A stretch of DNA of 64,000 nt from Nocardia vaccinii NBRC 15922 (GTDB lineage Bacteria; Actinomycetota; Actinomycetes; Mycobacteriales; Mycobacteriaceae). Below are positions 40,951 through 50,134 of the stretch, piece by piece (the first letter of the stretch is position 1; each line of letters starts with the position of its first letter). The notes below the pieces were generated by a model. It was not told the DNA's origin and made no database searches. It saw nothing but the letters and a program-made list of their open reading frames with translations. The DNA lies in contig NZ_BDCC01000061.1 in assembly GCF_001613305.1 (NCBI RefSeq), positions 1 through 64,000 on the forward strand, given 5' to 3'. Both the position numbers and the translations under genes were made by a program.

Positions 40951-42582
40951 TCACCAGTTCGTCATCAGCAGATGGTTGAGGGACAGGGCCGCCGCGGCCT
41001 GTAGCGCCAGCCAGATCCGGGCGTCGCGCTGCGGCAACAATGCCGTCCCGGCGAGCACCCACATATCGAACGGCAACCAGATCCGCTCGGTCTCGGCCTT
41101 ACTCAGCCCGCTGAGATCGGCCGCCACGACAGCGAGCACTCCGGCCGCGGCCAGCAGCGCCGCGGGATCCACACCCGCGCGCCACCCGGCCAGGCGTTCC
41201 ACCCATGCCCGTCGTCCCGTGCCGCTGCCCACGCGTGCCGACCCGTCGCGGCGCCCCGCGCCGCGCGCTGCACGACGCGGACTCCGCTCGCCCGCGCCCC
41301 GGCTCCCCCGCCTCGCACCGGTGGCCTCGTCGTCCCCGCCCGGCCGGCGATGCGGTGCCACCGCGGACTCGGTCGCGTCGCCCGCGGGCCCGCCGGTTTC
41401 CGGTACCCGACCGGCCGGGGCCGTCCCGCTCGGCGGCGCACCGAATCCCGACAGCACACCACGCACGACCCGGTGCAGCGCCGCCGCGGCGGCCAGTCCG
41501 ACGGAACAGACGGTGGCGGCGAGGTTGCCCCAGACCCAGTAGGAATACGGGCGCTCGGAGGCGATGCCCTGGTAATACCGTTGCACCACAAGGTGATAGC
41601 CGTCCAGCCACCAGAATCCGGCGGCGGCGAAGGCGACTACCACCAGCGCGGCCCCGATGAGCGCGGCGACGGCGGGCCAGATGGCGGGCAGACCGCGGCC
41701 GCACAGGACCGCGGCGGCCGGGATAACCATGAGCGTCAGGCCATAGTTCAGGAACAGCCCATAGCCGAACAGCAGGCCGGCGGCCAGGGCGATACCCGCC
41801 CAACCCGGACCGCGACGGGTCGCGATCGCCAACAGCGCCACCGCCCACGCGGTAACCCCGGCGAACAGCGCGTCCGCCGAGACACCGAGCCAGACCGCGG
41901 CGGGGGCGAGGACCAGATACGGCATCGCGGCCCTGGCCCGATTCTCCGCATCCAGCGCACGAAGAGCTACCGCAACCGCGACGGCCGCGCCGGCTCCGGC
42001 CGACACCACCAGCCAGGCCGCCCACGCCCCGCCGCGCAGGCCGATCCGATCCATCAGCACGAAGGTGAGCAGCGCGCCGGCCGGATGCCCGGAAACGTGC
42101 GTGGCCCATGAGTCGGGCTGGAAATCCAGTATGCGGCCGGAGAATCCGCGTAACATCGCGCCGATGTCGGTGACCCGCCCGGCCTCGTAGAGGTACTCCT
42201 CGTGCCGCGCCAGCCGCCCGGCGAAACCGCGTTGCCAACCGTCGACCATCGCCAGCGAGAAGATCCACGCGATCGAGGTCAGCCAGGCCGACAGCAGCAT
42301 CGGCCGCCACGGCAACCTCCGGGCAAGTTCCGGTCCGGTCAGAACCACCAATGCGGCGATGAGCACGGCCGGGCCGGTTCCCCAGCCGATATGCGGCCCC
42401 CAGATCCCGAAGATCGGCGCGGCGGCGGCATACAGATGCGTCGACCACTGCTGGCCGCGAATCCGCGGCACCGCGAAGGCCGCGGCCACCAGCACCGCTG
42501 CCGCCAGAGCGCAGGCCACGTCGGCACGAACGCGCGGGACGCGACGGACCCGGGTGGAAGTTACGTCCTGCACAGCGTTCAC
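40951..42582 (-). CDS. Polytopic membrane protein, mannosyltransferase-like
   Basis: About 543 residues with 11-13 predicted helices and the look of lipid-phosphosugar-dependent (GT-C/ArnT-like) transferases: an extracytoplasmic first loop with RHEEYLYEAGRV and later LDGYHLVVQRYYQG, IWLPFDMWVLAGTALLP. A strongly charged, Arg/Gly-rich insertion (about residues 380-465) splits the last helices. GTG 42582 follows weak signals. It heads the operon with the two-component system and is divergent from the GT2 gene. The sugar and acceptor are unknown; the GT-C call rests on topology and context. Confidence 0.7.
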   Translation of the reverse strand: MNAVQDVTSTRVRRVPRVRADVACALAAAVLVAAAFAVPRIRGQQWSTHLYAAAAPIFGIWGPHIGWGTGPAVLIAALVVLTGPELARRLPWRPMLLSAWLTSIAWIFSLAMVDGWQRGFAGRLARHEEYLYEAGRVTDIGAMLRGFSGRILDFQPDSWATHVSGHPAGALLTFVLMDRIGLRGGAWAAWLVVSAGAGAAVAVAVALRALDAENRARAAMPYLVLAPAAVWLGVSADALFAGVTAWAVALLAIATRRGPGWAGIALAAGLLFGYGLFLNYGLTLMVIPAAAVLCGRGLPAIWPAVAALIGAALVVVAFAAAGFWWLDGYHLVVQRYYQGIASERPYSYWVWGNLAATVCSVGLAAAAALHRVVRGVLSGFGAPPSGTAPAGRVPETGGPAGDATESAVAPHRRPGGDDEATGARRGSRGAGERSPRRAARGAGRRDGSARVGSGTGRRAWVERLAGWRAGVDPAALLAAAGVLAVVAADLSGLSKAETERIWLPFDMWVLAGTALLPQRDARIWLALQAAAALSLNHLLMTNW

Positions 42583-42699
42583 CTTAGGCCGCACCGCGCA
42601 CCGAATCCGGGCACAGCACCGGCGCCACCGGGCGCCGTCACACTTTCGTCACCGGTTCCTTGCGACGAAATCGGTGGTCAGCGGCCTACGGTGCCAGAT

Positions 42700-43365
42700 G
42701 TGAGCGATACACTCAGCGCCCGGGACGTCACCGTCGTCATCCCGTGCCACAACGAGGCCGGGGCGCTACCCGGCGTACTGGCGGCCGTGCCGGACGAGTA
42801 CCGGGTGATCGTGGTCGACAACGCCTCCACCGACGACACCGCTGCGGTGGCGCGGGCCGGCGGCGCCCGGGTCGTCAGCGAGCCCGTGCCCGGATACGGC
42901 TCGGCGGTCGAGGCGGGCGTGCACGCGGCCGATACCGCGCTGGTCGCGGTGCTCGACGGCGACGGGTCCATGGACGCGGGCGAATTGCCCTGCCTACTGG
43001 GTCAATTCGATGCCGATGTGGATATGGTGGTGGGACGCCGTCGCCCGGTGCGGGCGGGTGCGTGGCCCTGGCACGCCCGGCTGGGCAATCTGTTGATCGC
43101 GGGATTGCTGCGACGGCGGCACGGTCTGCCGGTACACGATATCGCCGCCATGCGGGTGGCCCGTCGCGACCGATTGCTCGCGCTGGGCCCGCTGCATCCG
43201 CGATCGGGATACCCACTGGCACTGCTGATCCGCGCGAGCGAGGCGGGATGGCGGATCGTCGAACGCGATATCAGCTATCGGCCGAGGACACACGGCGTAT
43301 CCAAGGTGTCGGGCTCGGTACGCGGCACCGTGCGCGCCGTCGCCGACTTCTGGAGCGTGCGATGA
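42700..43365 (+). CDS. GT2-family glycosyltransferase
   Basis: 221 residues, the size of a dolichyl-phosphate-type GT-A transferase without membrane helices. VTVVIPCHNEAGALPGVL, VVDNASTDDTAAVARAGG, the DxD-like LDGDGSMD and ISYRPRTHGVSKVSGSVRG are visible. It likely makes polyprenyl-phosphate sugar or transfers sugar in the cytoplasm, feeding the membrane transferase encoded divergently. Start GTG 42700 (GTG 42691 in frame too). Overlaps the next gene (ATGA). Confidence 0.87.
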   Translation: MSDTLSARDVTVVIPCHNEAGALPGVLAAVPDEYRVIVVDNASTDDTAAVARAGGARVVSEPVPGYGSAVEAGVHAADTALVAVLDGDGSMDAGELPCLLGQFDADVDMVVGRRRPVRAGAWPWHARLGNLLIAGLLRRRHGLPVHDIAAMRVARRDRLLALGPLHPRSGYPLALLIRASEAGWRIVERDISYRPRTHGVSKVSGSVRGTVRAVADFWSVR

Positions 43366-44054
43366 TCACGACCTCCGCCTCGCACGGCGTCCCGGTCACA
43401 CTGCTGGTGATCGCCAAGGCGCCCATCGCCGGATTCGCGAAAACCCGCCTCACACCGGACTTCTCACCACGAGAGGCGGCCCAGCTCGCCGCTGCCGCAC
43501 TCCTGGACACGCTCCGGTCCGTGCGGTACAGCGGCGCGCGGCATCGCATGGTCGCCTGGACCGGCGATCTCACCCGAGCCGAGCGGTCCGACGAATTGTC
43601 CACGGCCCTGCGCGAATTCGACCTCATTCCGCAACGCGGCGACACCTTCGGCCGGCGCCTGGCCAACGCGCACGCCGACGCGGCCCGAATGGGCCTGCCG
43701 GTACTCCAGATCGGTATGGACACGCCACAGGCGGGCCCGGCCCTGCTCGCGGTGTCGGCAACGCTTCTTCTCGAATGCGGCGACGCCGTCCTGGGCCCCG
43801 CATCCGACGGCGGCTGGTGGGCGCTGGGACTGACCGATCCCCGCCCCGCCCGAACCCTCGCCGAGATCCCCATGTCGACCGCTCACACCGGCGACCTGAC
43901 CCGAGAAGCCCTGAGCCGCTGCGGATGCCGGGTACGTCGCCTCCCCGTCCTCACCGACGTCGACACCGCCACCGACGCCCTCAGCGTCGCCCGGGAACAC
44001 CGCGGCCACTTCTCCCGAACCCTCGAACAGTTACGTCACCACGCACCCGCATGA
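43362..44054 (+). CDS. DUF2064/TIGR04282-type glycosyl- or nucleotidyltransferase
   Basis: 230 residues. LLVIAKAPIAGFAKTRLTPDFSP is the start of this GT-A family, with QIGMDTPQ (metal-binding Asp) and VLGPASDGGWWALGL. In other bacteria the family is paired with GT2 proteins, as here, and has been linked to arsenosugar or other glycan pathways. ATG 43362 overlaps the GT2 stop. The pair is thus translationally coupled. Confidence 0.85.
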   Translation: MITTSASHGVPVTLLVIAKAPIAGFAKTRLTPDFSPREAAQLAAAALLDTLRSVRYSGARHRMVAWTGDLTRAERSDELSTALREFDLIPQRGDTFGRRLANAHADAARMGLPVLQIGMDTPQAGPALLAVSATLLLECGDAVLGPASDGGWWALGLTDPRPARTLAEIPMSTAHTGDLTREALSRCGCRVRRLPVLTDVDTATDALSVAREHRGHFSRTLEQLRHHAPA

Positions 44055-44197
44055 CGCGCGAAACAGCAGCTGACCGACCACGTGCCATACCAACAGCAAC
44101 TCGGGACCGCACGTCGGCCGAAATATCCCTCGGCATGAGCTCGGATCTGCGCCGGGCTCGCAAGTTCTCGAACCGACGCGACCCGGCCGGAGCCTGA
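44051..44197 (+). CDS. Possible 48-residue coupled small ORF
   Basis: ATG 44051 overlaps the stop of the DUF2064 gene (ATGA). It encodes an Arg-rich 48-residue peptide without recognisable features. Coupling is the only support; it may be chance. The rest of the 44055-44400 gap holds the short remnant listed next. Confidence 0.22.
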   Translation: MTRETAADRPRAIPTATRDRTSAEISLGMSSDLRRARKFSNRRDPAGA

Positions 44198-44246
44198 TCC
44201 ACCACGCGGTATGCCTCGAACACACCGGAGCGCAACGAGAGTCGAG

Positions 44247-44302
44247 TCAACTCGCCACCTCGTTCAGTGTCGCGGCGAGGCCCGGCGACCCGGAGCGCCC
44301 CC
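44247..44302 (-). pseudogene. Duplicated C-terminal tail of a beta-lactamase-like gene
   Basis: On the minus strand GLAATLNEVAS followed by TGA closely matches GLVAALNDVVD, the C-terminus of the intact gene that ends at 44401. Similarity fades about 18 codons upstream. It may be what is left of a tandem paralogue deleted next to the intact gene. Confidence 0.3.
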
Positions 44303-44400
44303 GATCCCCGTGGCCGAGGTGCACCGACCGCTGCGACATGATCGGGCCGAGCCGCGGCTCGATGCGGCCCCGAACACACTGCGGCACAATGCGCGTCGAG

Positions 44401-45567
44401 TTAGTCCACCACGTCGTTCAAAGCAGCGACGAGGCCGAGGGCGCGCGAGTCCGGAGCGCCTTCGATGATGTAGTTGGTGATGTAGGCGAAGGACAGGCCG
44501 CGGGCGGGATCGGCGAAGCCGAGGGATCCGCCGCGCCCCGGATGGCCGAAGGCATTCGGGCCGCCGAGCGGAAAACGTTCGTCGGGCAGCATGTATCCAC
44601 TGGCGTAGCGATCGGGCAGCAGCATCACGCGGTCGATGCCCGCGGCCTGTTCCCGCACGGCATCGGCGAGGGTGGCCGGGGACAGCAGCCGGGTACCGTC
44701 CACCTCGCCGACCAGCGCCGCATAGATCCGGGCGAGTCCGCAGGCGGTGCCGATGCCGTTGCTGGAGGGGATCTCGGCGGCCTGCACCCGAGCGGAGTTG
44801 AAATCGGGATCGGCCGGATCGGTCACCTGGAAGGCGCGGTTGATCAGAGCGCCGGGGTCCTGCATGGCGGCGAACATCGGCCGGAACTCCTCGGGAACCT
44901 CCGCGAGCGATACGCTGCCCGGCTCCGGTTTCGGTGCGAATACCAACCGTGCGACCCGATGACGTTCGGATTCGGGCAGGCCGATGAAGAAGTCGACGCC
45001 GAGCGGCCCGGCGATCTCCTCGGCCACGAAACGTCCGGGCGAACGCCCCGAAACCCGCCGTACCACCTCGCCGACCAACCAGCCGAAGGTGCGTCCGTGA
45101 TAGCCGTGCGCGGTACCGGGCGTCCACTGCGGACGTTGCGCGGCAAGCGCTTTCACCATCGGACCCCAGCGCAGCGCGTCCTCCAGCGGCACGGCCTCGT
45201 CGAGTGCCGGCAGACCGGCCTGGTGGCTCAGCAGCCACCGCACCGGAATCGCGCCCTTGTCCGCGGCCGCGAATTCCGGCCAGTAGTGAGCGACCGGCAA
45301 GTCCAGATCCAGTTGCCCGCGTTCGACCAGCAGATGTGCGGCCGCCGCGAGCACGCCCTTGGTGGCCGAGTACACCAGCGCGATCGTGTCCGGCTCCCAG
45401 GCCCGCCCGTTCTCCGGATCGGCCACCCCACCCCACAGATCCACCACCGGCTGCCCGTCCCGGTAGATCGCGACCGCCGCACCGAGGTCCCCGTGCTCGG
45501 CGAAATTGCGCTCGAAAGCCGCGCGCACCGGCTCGAATCCGGGCGCCACAGTTCCACTGACCGTCAT
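44401..45567 (-). CDS. Class C beta-lactamase-family serine hydrolase (esterase-type)
   Basis: 388 residues. The Ser-x-x-Lys motif is Ser67-Ala-Thr-Lys70 (ALVYSATKGVLAAA), the Tyr motif lies in HGYHGRTFGWLVGEV, and AFGHPGRGGSLGFADP replaces the KTG box, as in EstB-like esterases. No signal peptide, so probably a cytoplasmic esterase or peptidase rather than an antibiotic-resistance enzyme. ATG 45567 was chosen; ATG 45582 is possible. Common in mycobacteria as LipE/LipL-type proteins. Confidence 0.87.
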   Translation of the reverse strand: MTVSGTVAPGFEPVRAAFERNFAEHGDLGAAVAIYRDGQPVVDLWGGVADPENGRAWEPDTIALVYSATKGVLAAAAHLLVERGQLDLDLPVAHYWPEFAAADKGAIPVRWLLSHQAGLPALDEAVPLEDALRWGPMVKALAAQRPQWTPGTAHGYHGRTFGWLVGEVVRRVSGRSPGRFVAEEIAGPLGVDFFIGLPESERHRVARLVFAPKPEPGSVSLAEVPEEFRPMFAAMQDPGALINRAFQVTDPADPDFNSARVQAAEIPSSNGIGTACGLARIYAALVGEVDGTRLLSPATLADAVREQAAGIDRVMLLPDRYASGYMLPDERFPLGGPNAFGHPGRGGSLGFADPARGLSFAYITNYIIEGAPDSRALGLVAALNDVVD

Positions 45568-45700
45568 AACAGTCGCGAACATCTCCCCCGCCGCGGCTAT
45601 TCCCCGAGCTACCGGAACCGACCGGGCGCGACCACGGGCACCATGTCGATTCCGGCGGCACCGGGTACGGCCGATGCGGTCCACCCGGCGATGGTCTCCA

Positions 45701-47038
45701 TCAATGCCCTCGATGACGGCCATGGTCCGAGTCGACGTGCCCGTCGTGCTCGGTCCGTGCATGCGGATCGTGCGAATCCGGCTCTTTCCCAACGTATCCG
45801 GTGCCACCGGTGGGCCCGCCGGCCGCGCCGTGATCCACGTGCCCGCCGTCCTCGGAGTGCTCGCCGTGACCGGACGCCGAATGATCGTGCCCGTGATCGT
45901 GTTCCGCGTCGGGTGAACCACCCATCATGCGCAACATGGGCATTCCGCCGGTGCGGACGAAGCGCAGCAGCAGAACCGCTGCGAGCAGGAGGAATACGAT
46001 GTTCAGCCAGGTGGTGTAATTCCATCGGATCCCCTCCTGCATCACCATGACGTTACGCTGTCGTGGTACGAGACCCGTTGCGCCGAAAAGGATTTCGACC
46101 AGATATCCGGCGCCGACCATGGCGGCGTAGAACACGCCCAGTACGGCCAGCATCATGCGGGTGCCGTAGTACTTACGGTAGATGTTCAGGATCGGCAGGA
46201 TCAGCAGGTCGGCGAAGATGAACGCGGTCACGCCGCCGAAGCTGATGCCGCCGTTCCACAGCACCGCGGCCAGCGGCACATTGCCGATCGAGCAGACGAA
46301 CGAGGCGATCGCCACCACCGGCCCCACGATCGGCCCCCAGATCGCCGACAGCAGTGGGTGATCACTCAGAAAGAAGCTCTGCCAGAACGTATCCGGAACC
46401 CACGCACCGATCGCGCCGGCGATCAGCAGCCCGATGATCAGATCGCGCAGGATAGCCGCCCACTCCATCACGAATACGTGCGATACGGCAGTCAGGCCGC
46501 GACCGGAGAGCAGCCGCCGCGCGAACGAACCGGTGCCCGAGACCGACATGTCCATGGCCGCGTGGCCTTCCATCGATCCGGCCAATCCGCGCTCGGACTG
46601 CGTCCGCGCCGCCTGGACCAGCCGGGACCGCACGAACAGCCGGAACAGCACCGCCACCAGCACGATCATGATCGGCCCGCCGATGAATTCGGCCACGGTG
46701 AACTGCCACCCCAGCAGCAGCGCCAGGATGATGCCCAGTTCCACCACGAGATTGGTCGACGCGATCTCGAACGCCATCGCCGCGGTGAAATTCGCGCCCT
46801 TGCGGAACAGCGAACGCGCCAGCGCGACCGCGGCATACGAACACGAGGACGATGCCGCGCCCAGCGCCGACGCGACGGCCAGCGTGCGCGGCCGGTCGTC
46901 CCCGAGCAGCCGCACGATCGTCGATTTGCGCACCACCGCCTGCACCACGGCCGACAGGGCGAAGCCCAGAATCAGCGCCCACAGAATCTCCCAGGTCATC
47001 GACCCAGCCAGCGCCAGCGCGTGTGTTATCGCATGCAT
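45701..47038 (-). CDS. DUF318/ArsP-type permease with His-rich C-terminal tail
   Basis: 445 residues with about 8-10 helices. ASALGAASSSCSYAAVALARSLF and FEIASTNLVVELGIIL are the conserved Cys/Asn core of the two-repeat permease family (former DUF318, includes ArsP), and FVCSIGNVPLAAVLWNGGISFGG is the second repeat. The last 85 residues are very rich in His and Asp (EHDHGHDHS, HGEHSEDGGHVDHG), a likely metal-binding tail. The promoter carries a TATACCC-N5-GGGTATA palindrome of the type bound by CsoR/RicR copper sensors. Metal or organometal export is likely; copper is inferred. ATG 47038 follows GAGGTGGCAG. Confidence 0.85.
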   Translation of the reverse strand: MHAITHALALAGSMTWEILWALILGFALSAVVQAVVRKSTIVRLLGDDRPRTLAVASALGAASSSCSYAAVALARSLFRKGANFTAAMAFEIASTNLVVELGIILALLLGWQFTVAEFIGGPIMIVLVAVLFRLFVRSRLVQAARTQSERGLAGSMEGHAAMDMSVSGTGSFARRLLSGRGLTAVSHVFVMEWAAILRDLIIGLLIAGAIGAWVPDTFWQSFFLSDHPLLSAIWGPIVGPVVAIASFVCSIGNVPLAAVLWNGGISFGGVTAFIFADLLILPILNIYRKYYGTRMMLAVLGVFYAAMVGAGYLVEILFGATGLVPRQRNVMVMQEGIRWNYTTWLNIVFLLLAAVLLLRFVRTGGMPMLRMMGGSPDAEHDHGHDHSASGHGEHSEDGGHVDHGAAGGPTGGTGYVGKEPDSHDPHARTEHDGHVDSDHGRHRGH

Positions 47039-47095
47039 CTGCCACCTCGCCTCTCCGTCGGCGCGGCACAGCGCGCCGCGCTCCGCACAGAAACC

Positions 47096-47114
47096 TATAC
47101 CCCCTAAGGGTATA
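47096..47114. promoter_or_regulatory. CsoR/RicR-type metalloregulator operator
   Basis: TATACCC-CCTAA-GGGTATA has perfect 7-bp arms. Its core TACCC-N5-GGGTA equals the RicR/CsoR-family palindrome described in mycobacteria. It lies 58 bp ahead of the permease start, over the expected promoter. Confidence 0.72.
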
Positions 47115-47476
47115 TGGTCAACGGGTGCGCACGATCCGTGCACACCGCAGCCGGCGACTGCCCGCACAACACACCCCGAAACGCACCGATGCCGTGTCCA
47201 CCGGCAGTTCCGGTACACACGGCATCGATCACGTACATGCCTCGCCCGTCATCGCGAGGTCCGGCACCGACTACCTACGCGCGGGTGGGTTCCACCTCAT
47301 CCAGACACACAGAAGGGCCGCAGAGGCCGGACAACGCCAACATCGCGGGTTGCGGTGCGGGCTTGCCGCCCGCACGCGTGGCGGGTGCGAGGAACGAGTG
47401 CCCGACACGAGGCCGTGCGGTGAGCCTTGAAGCGCCGCAAACCCGCCGGAGCGAAGCGGAGGCCGAAGCTACAGCA
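47115..47476. other. 362-base gap without a supported gene
   Basis: Between the permease promoter and the end of the F420 oxidoreductase gene. Frames are open but none shows family features or a plausible start with Shine-Dalgarno. No repeat or hairpin stands out. Confidence 0.5.
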
Positions 47477-48340
47477 TCAAATGCCGCTCAGCCGCTCGAT
47501 TACGCCCGCCGCCTTCTCGGTGTATTCGATCGGATCACCCTCGGGCATCACATCGATCTGCGTAATGCCCAGAGCCGCATAGCGTTCCGCCTCGGCGAGG
47601 AAGGCATCGGGATCACCGGCCGGAGAGGTGAAGGAGGTGAGGGTCTTGCGGATGCTCGCGTAGTCGCGACCCTCGGCCTCGCAGTGCCCGCGCAGCACAT
47701 CGAGCTTGTGCCCGACGTCCTCGATGCCGGTACCGAACAGATTGCACGCGTCGGCGTACCGAGCCACCTGCAGTAGCGTCTTCTTCTCACCTCCGCCGCC
47801 GATCAGGATCGGGGGGCGGGGCCGGGTCAACGGCGCCGGCACACACAACGTCTCGGCGAGTTCGTAGTGCACACCTTTGTAGGGGCCGTTGTTGTCACTC
47901 CACATCTGCAGGCAGATCTGCAGTGTCTCCTCCATCCGCTCGAACCGTTCGGCCATCGACACGACCGGTACGCCGAGTCCGCGCTGCTCGCGCTCGTACC
48001 AGGACGCGCCGATGCCCAGCTGCGCGCGTCCGCCGGACAGCACGTCCAGGGTGGACACGATCTTGGCGAGCAGGCCCGGGTACCGGTACATCACACCGGT
48101 CACCAGCACGGCCAGCCGCATCCGCTCGGTCAGCGCCGCGACATATCCGAGGGTGGTGTATGCCTCGAGCATCGGCTCGTCGGCGGTGCCGCGCATCTCC
48201 ATCTGGAAGTAGTGGTCCATCACCGTGAACTCCGCGAAACCGGCCTGCTCGGCGAGCTGGGCGGTCCGGGCGAGGGTGGGCGCGATTCGCGCCGGATCCG
48301 ACGGCGTCGAGAAGTTCCAGTAGTGCAGACTCAGATCCAT
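47477..48340 (-). CDS. LLM-class F420-dependent oxidoreductase (TIGR03560-like)
   Basis: 287 residues, luciferase-like TIM barrel: GFAEFTVMDHYFQME, YVAALTERMRLAVLVTGVMYRYPG, LSGGRAQLGIGASWYEREQRGLGV and RPRPPILIGGGGEKKTLLQVARYADACN. Paralogue of 18338-19240 but without a regulator beside it. Acts with F420H2 on an unknown substrate. ATG 48340 follows GGAACGACAGT. Confidence 0.9.
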   Translation of the reverse strand: MDLSLHYWNFSTPSDPARIAPTLARTAQLAEQAGFAEFTVMDHYFQMEMRGTADEPMLEAYTTLGYVAALTERMRLAVLVTGVMYRYPGLLAKIVSTLDVLSGGRAQLGIGASWYEREQRGLGVPVVSMAERFERMEETLQICLQMWSDNNGPYKGVHYELAETLCVPAPLTRPRPPILIGGGGEKKTLLQVARYADACNLFGTGIEDVGHKLDVLRGHCEAEGRDYASIRKTLTSFTSPAGDPDAFLAEAERYAALGITQIDVMPEGDPIEYTEKAAGVIERLSGI

Positions 48341-48564
48341 TACTGTCGTTCCTTCGCACTAGGCGGGAGTGAATGGACGGGATATCCGTCGATTTCCCAC
48401 CCTAGCCCCGCGCCGGACCGCCCGACCACGGCGGCCGTCGCCATGCTCGCCGCGAAAATTGGTCGGCTACCGATCATTTCACCCCCTCGGATACGAGATA
48501 CGCGGAGCCGCAGGCACAACCACGGGAAAGGTTCGTCTGCTCGAACCCTTTGCAGGAAAACGTG

Positions 48565-49863
48565 TTACACGTGGAAAGCGGTGGCCAGATGCACCGATAC
48601 GTCATTGATCGCGATCCGCCCGGCGGTCAGCCGCGCGGCCACATCGTCGGCGGCGGCATCGTCGGCGGTCCACACGCTCGCGCACGGTGCGAACGGATCG
48701 TTGGCCAGGGTGATCGCCTGTTCGGCATCGGCGACGCGGACCACGGCCAGAATCGGTCCGAGCGTCTGCTGATTCAGCACCGCCATCGCCGGATCGGCGT
48801 CCGCGAGCACGGTCGGCTGCACGATGTGCCCGTCGCCGTTCCCGCCGACGCGCACGCGCGCACCCTTGGCGAGGGCATCGGCGATCTGCTCTCGCACACA
48901 GTCCACATGCGCCGCCGAGGTCATCACCTCCACGGAGGTGTCGTCGGGATCGTGCGCGCCGAAGGCGACAACCTCCTCGACCAGCCGATCGAGAAATACG
49001 TCGTAGATCGCCGATTCGACGAACACCCGCTCGATACTGGCGCAACTCTGTCCCGATCCCGCGAGCCCGCCCAGCGCGATACCGGTCGCGGCACGACCCA
49101 TATCGGCCCCGGCCAACACGAGTGCCGCGGATTTCCCGCCGATGTCGAGGCGACACGGGATGAGCCGGGAGGCCGCGCGCAGGGCGATCACCTTGCCGGT
49201 TTCCGGTGATCCGCCGAAGTGGACGGCATCGACCACATCGACCACTGCCGCCCCGGCCTCGGCTCCGGCGACGAATTCCAGGACCGGCGGCGCTCCCAGA
49301 TCGAGCCAGCCGGTGACCAGGGCACGCATCGTCAACGGCGTCACCGAGGACGGCTTGACCACTACCGCGGATCCGGCCAGCAATGCCGGAATCACGTCCA
49401 GCAACGGCGCGGCCATCGGGGCGGTCCAACCGGAGATCACCCCGACGACCGCACAGGGACGATGAGCTACCGCCAGCCGCAAGGCCGCGTCCGGCGCCCG
49501 GCCGGTACGCGCGTACGGCAGGGCCAGGAAGTCCGCACCGCGGGTGCGGTGATAGTCGAGCGCATCGATGCCGAGGCGGAACTCCCGATGCGCCGCCGCG
49601 GCCGAACGCCCCGTCTCGGCCGCGAGCACCGCGGCGATCGGCTCCTGGTTCTCCAGCAGCCAGTCGCGGAAGGTGGTGAGCCAGTGCGCCCGGCCCACGA
49701 CGCCCATCGCGCGCCACCGGCTCTGCGCCGCGCGCAGACGGGCGACGCTCGCATGCACTCGGTCGGGTGTGTGCATCGGCAACGTACCCAGAATTCGTCC
49801 GTCGGCGGGTGCGGTGACGGTGATCCAGGAGTCCCTGGCGGCATTCGAGGGAATCGAAAACAT
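48565..49863 (-). CDS. Atypical, C-terminally short aldehyde dehydrogenase-like protein
   Basis: 432 residues; normal ALDH is 480-500. The nucleophile Cys274 is present (GSGQSCASIERV) and VVVKPSSVTPL binds NAD. Two catalytic positions differ: the oxyanion Asn of the usual PWN motif is Thr147 (SGWTAP) and the general-base Glu of ExGGK is Asp240 (RLDIGGKS). The chain stops at INDVSVHLATAFHV, so the final 50-60 residues with the PFGG-type oligomerisation segment are missing and no other frame supplies them. It may be inactive or have altered activity. Divergent from the AraC regulator. Confidence 0.8.
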   Translation of the reverse strand: MFSIPSNAARDSWITVTAPADGRILGTLPMHTPDRVHASVARLRAAQSRWRAMGVVGRAHWLTTFRDWLLENQEPIAAVLAAETGRSAAAAHREFRLGIDALDYHRTRGADFLALPYARTGRAPDAALRLAVAHRPCAVVGVISGWTAPMAAPLLDVIPALLAGSAVVVKPSSVTPLTMRALVTGWLDLGAPPVLEFVAGAEAGAAVVDVVDAVHFGGSPETGKVIALRAASRLIPCRLDIGGKSAALVLAGADMGRAATGIALGGLAGSGQSCASIERVFVESAIYDVFLDRLVEEVVAFGAHDPDDTSVEVMTSAAHVDCVREQIADALAKGARVRVGGNGDGHIVQPTVLADADPAMAVLNQQTLGPILAVVRVADAEQAITLANDPFAPCASVWTADDAAADDVAARLTAGRIAINDVSVHLATAFHV

Positions 49864-50134
49864 TCGTGTTCACTCCGGTCGCGATGGGATGGCGGTATCC
49901 GCTCCGCGAACACACAGCTCGCGGGCCGATCGAGCAAACGACCGGGTCGAAAGGATTGTCCGAACGCGGTGCGGCATACGAGAAACCGTATGGCTATCGA
50001 GAACGTTCGACCAGTGCGGTTTGGGCCAGAAATCACCGAATATGGGACGCCGGCAGCAAACTTACCGGCGAGTAAAGTGTACGGCCGCACCGTATTTCGC
50101 CACGAATCGCCGCCGATTCTGCGAGGATTCGCAG

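Noticed and set aside
45609..46025. Arg-rich frame opposite the permease tail
   Set aside because: It mirrors the His/Asp-rich C-terminal codons of the permease and has no features.
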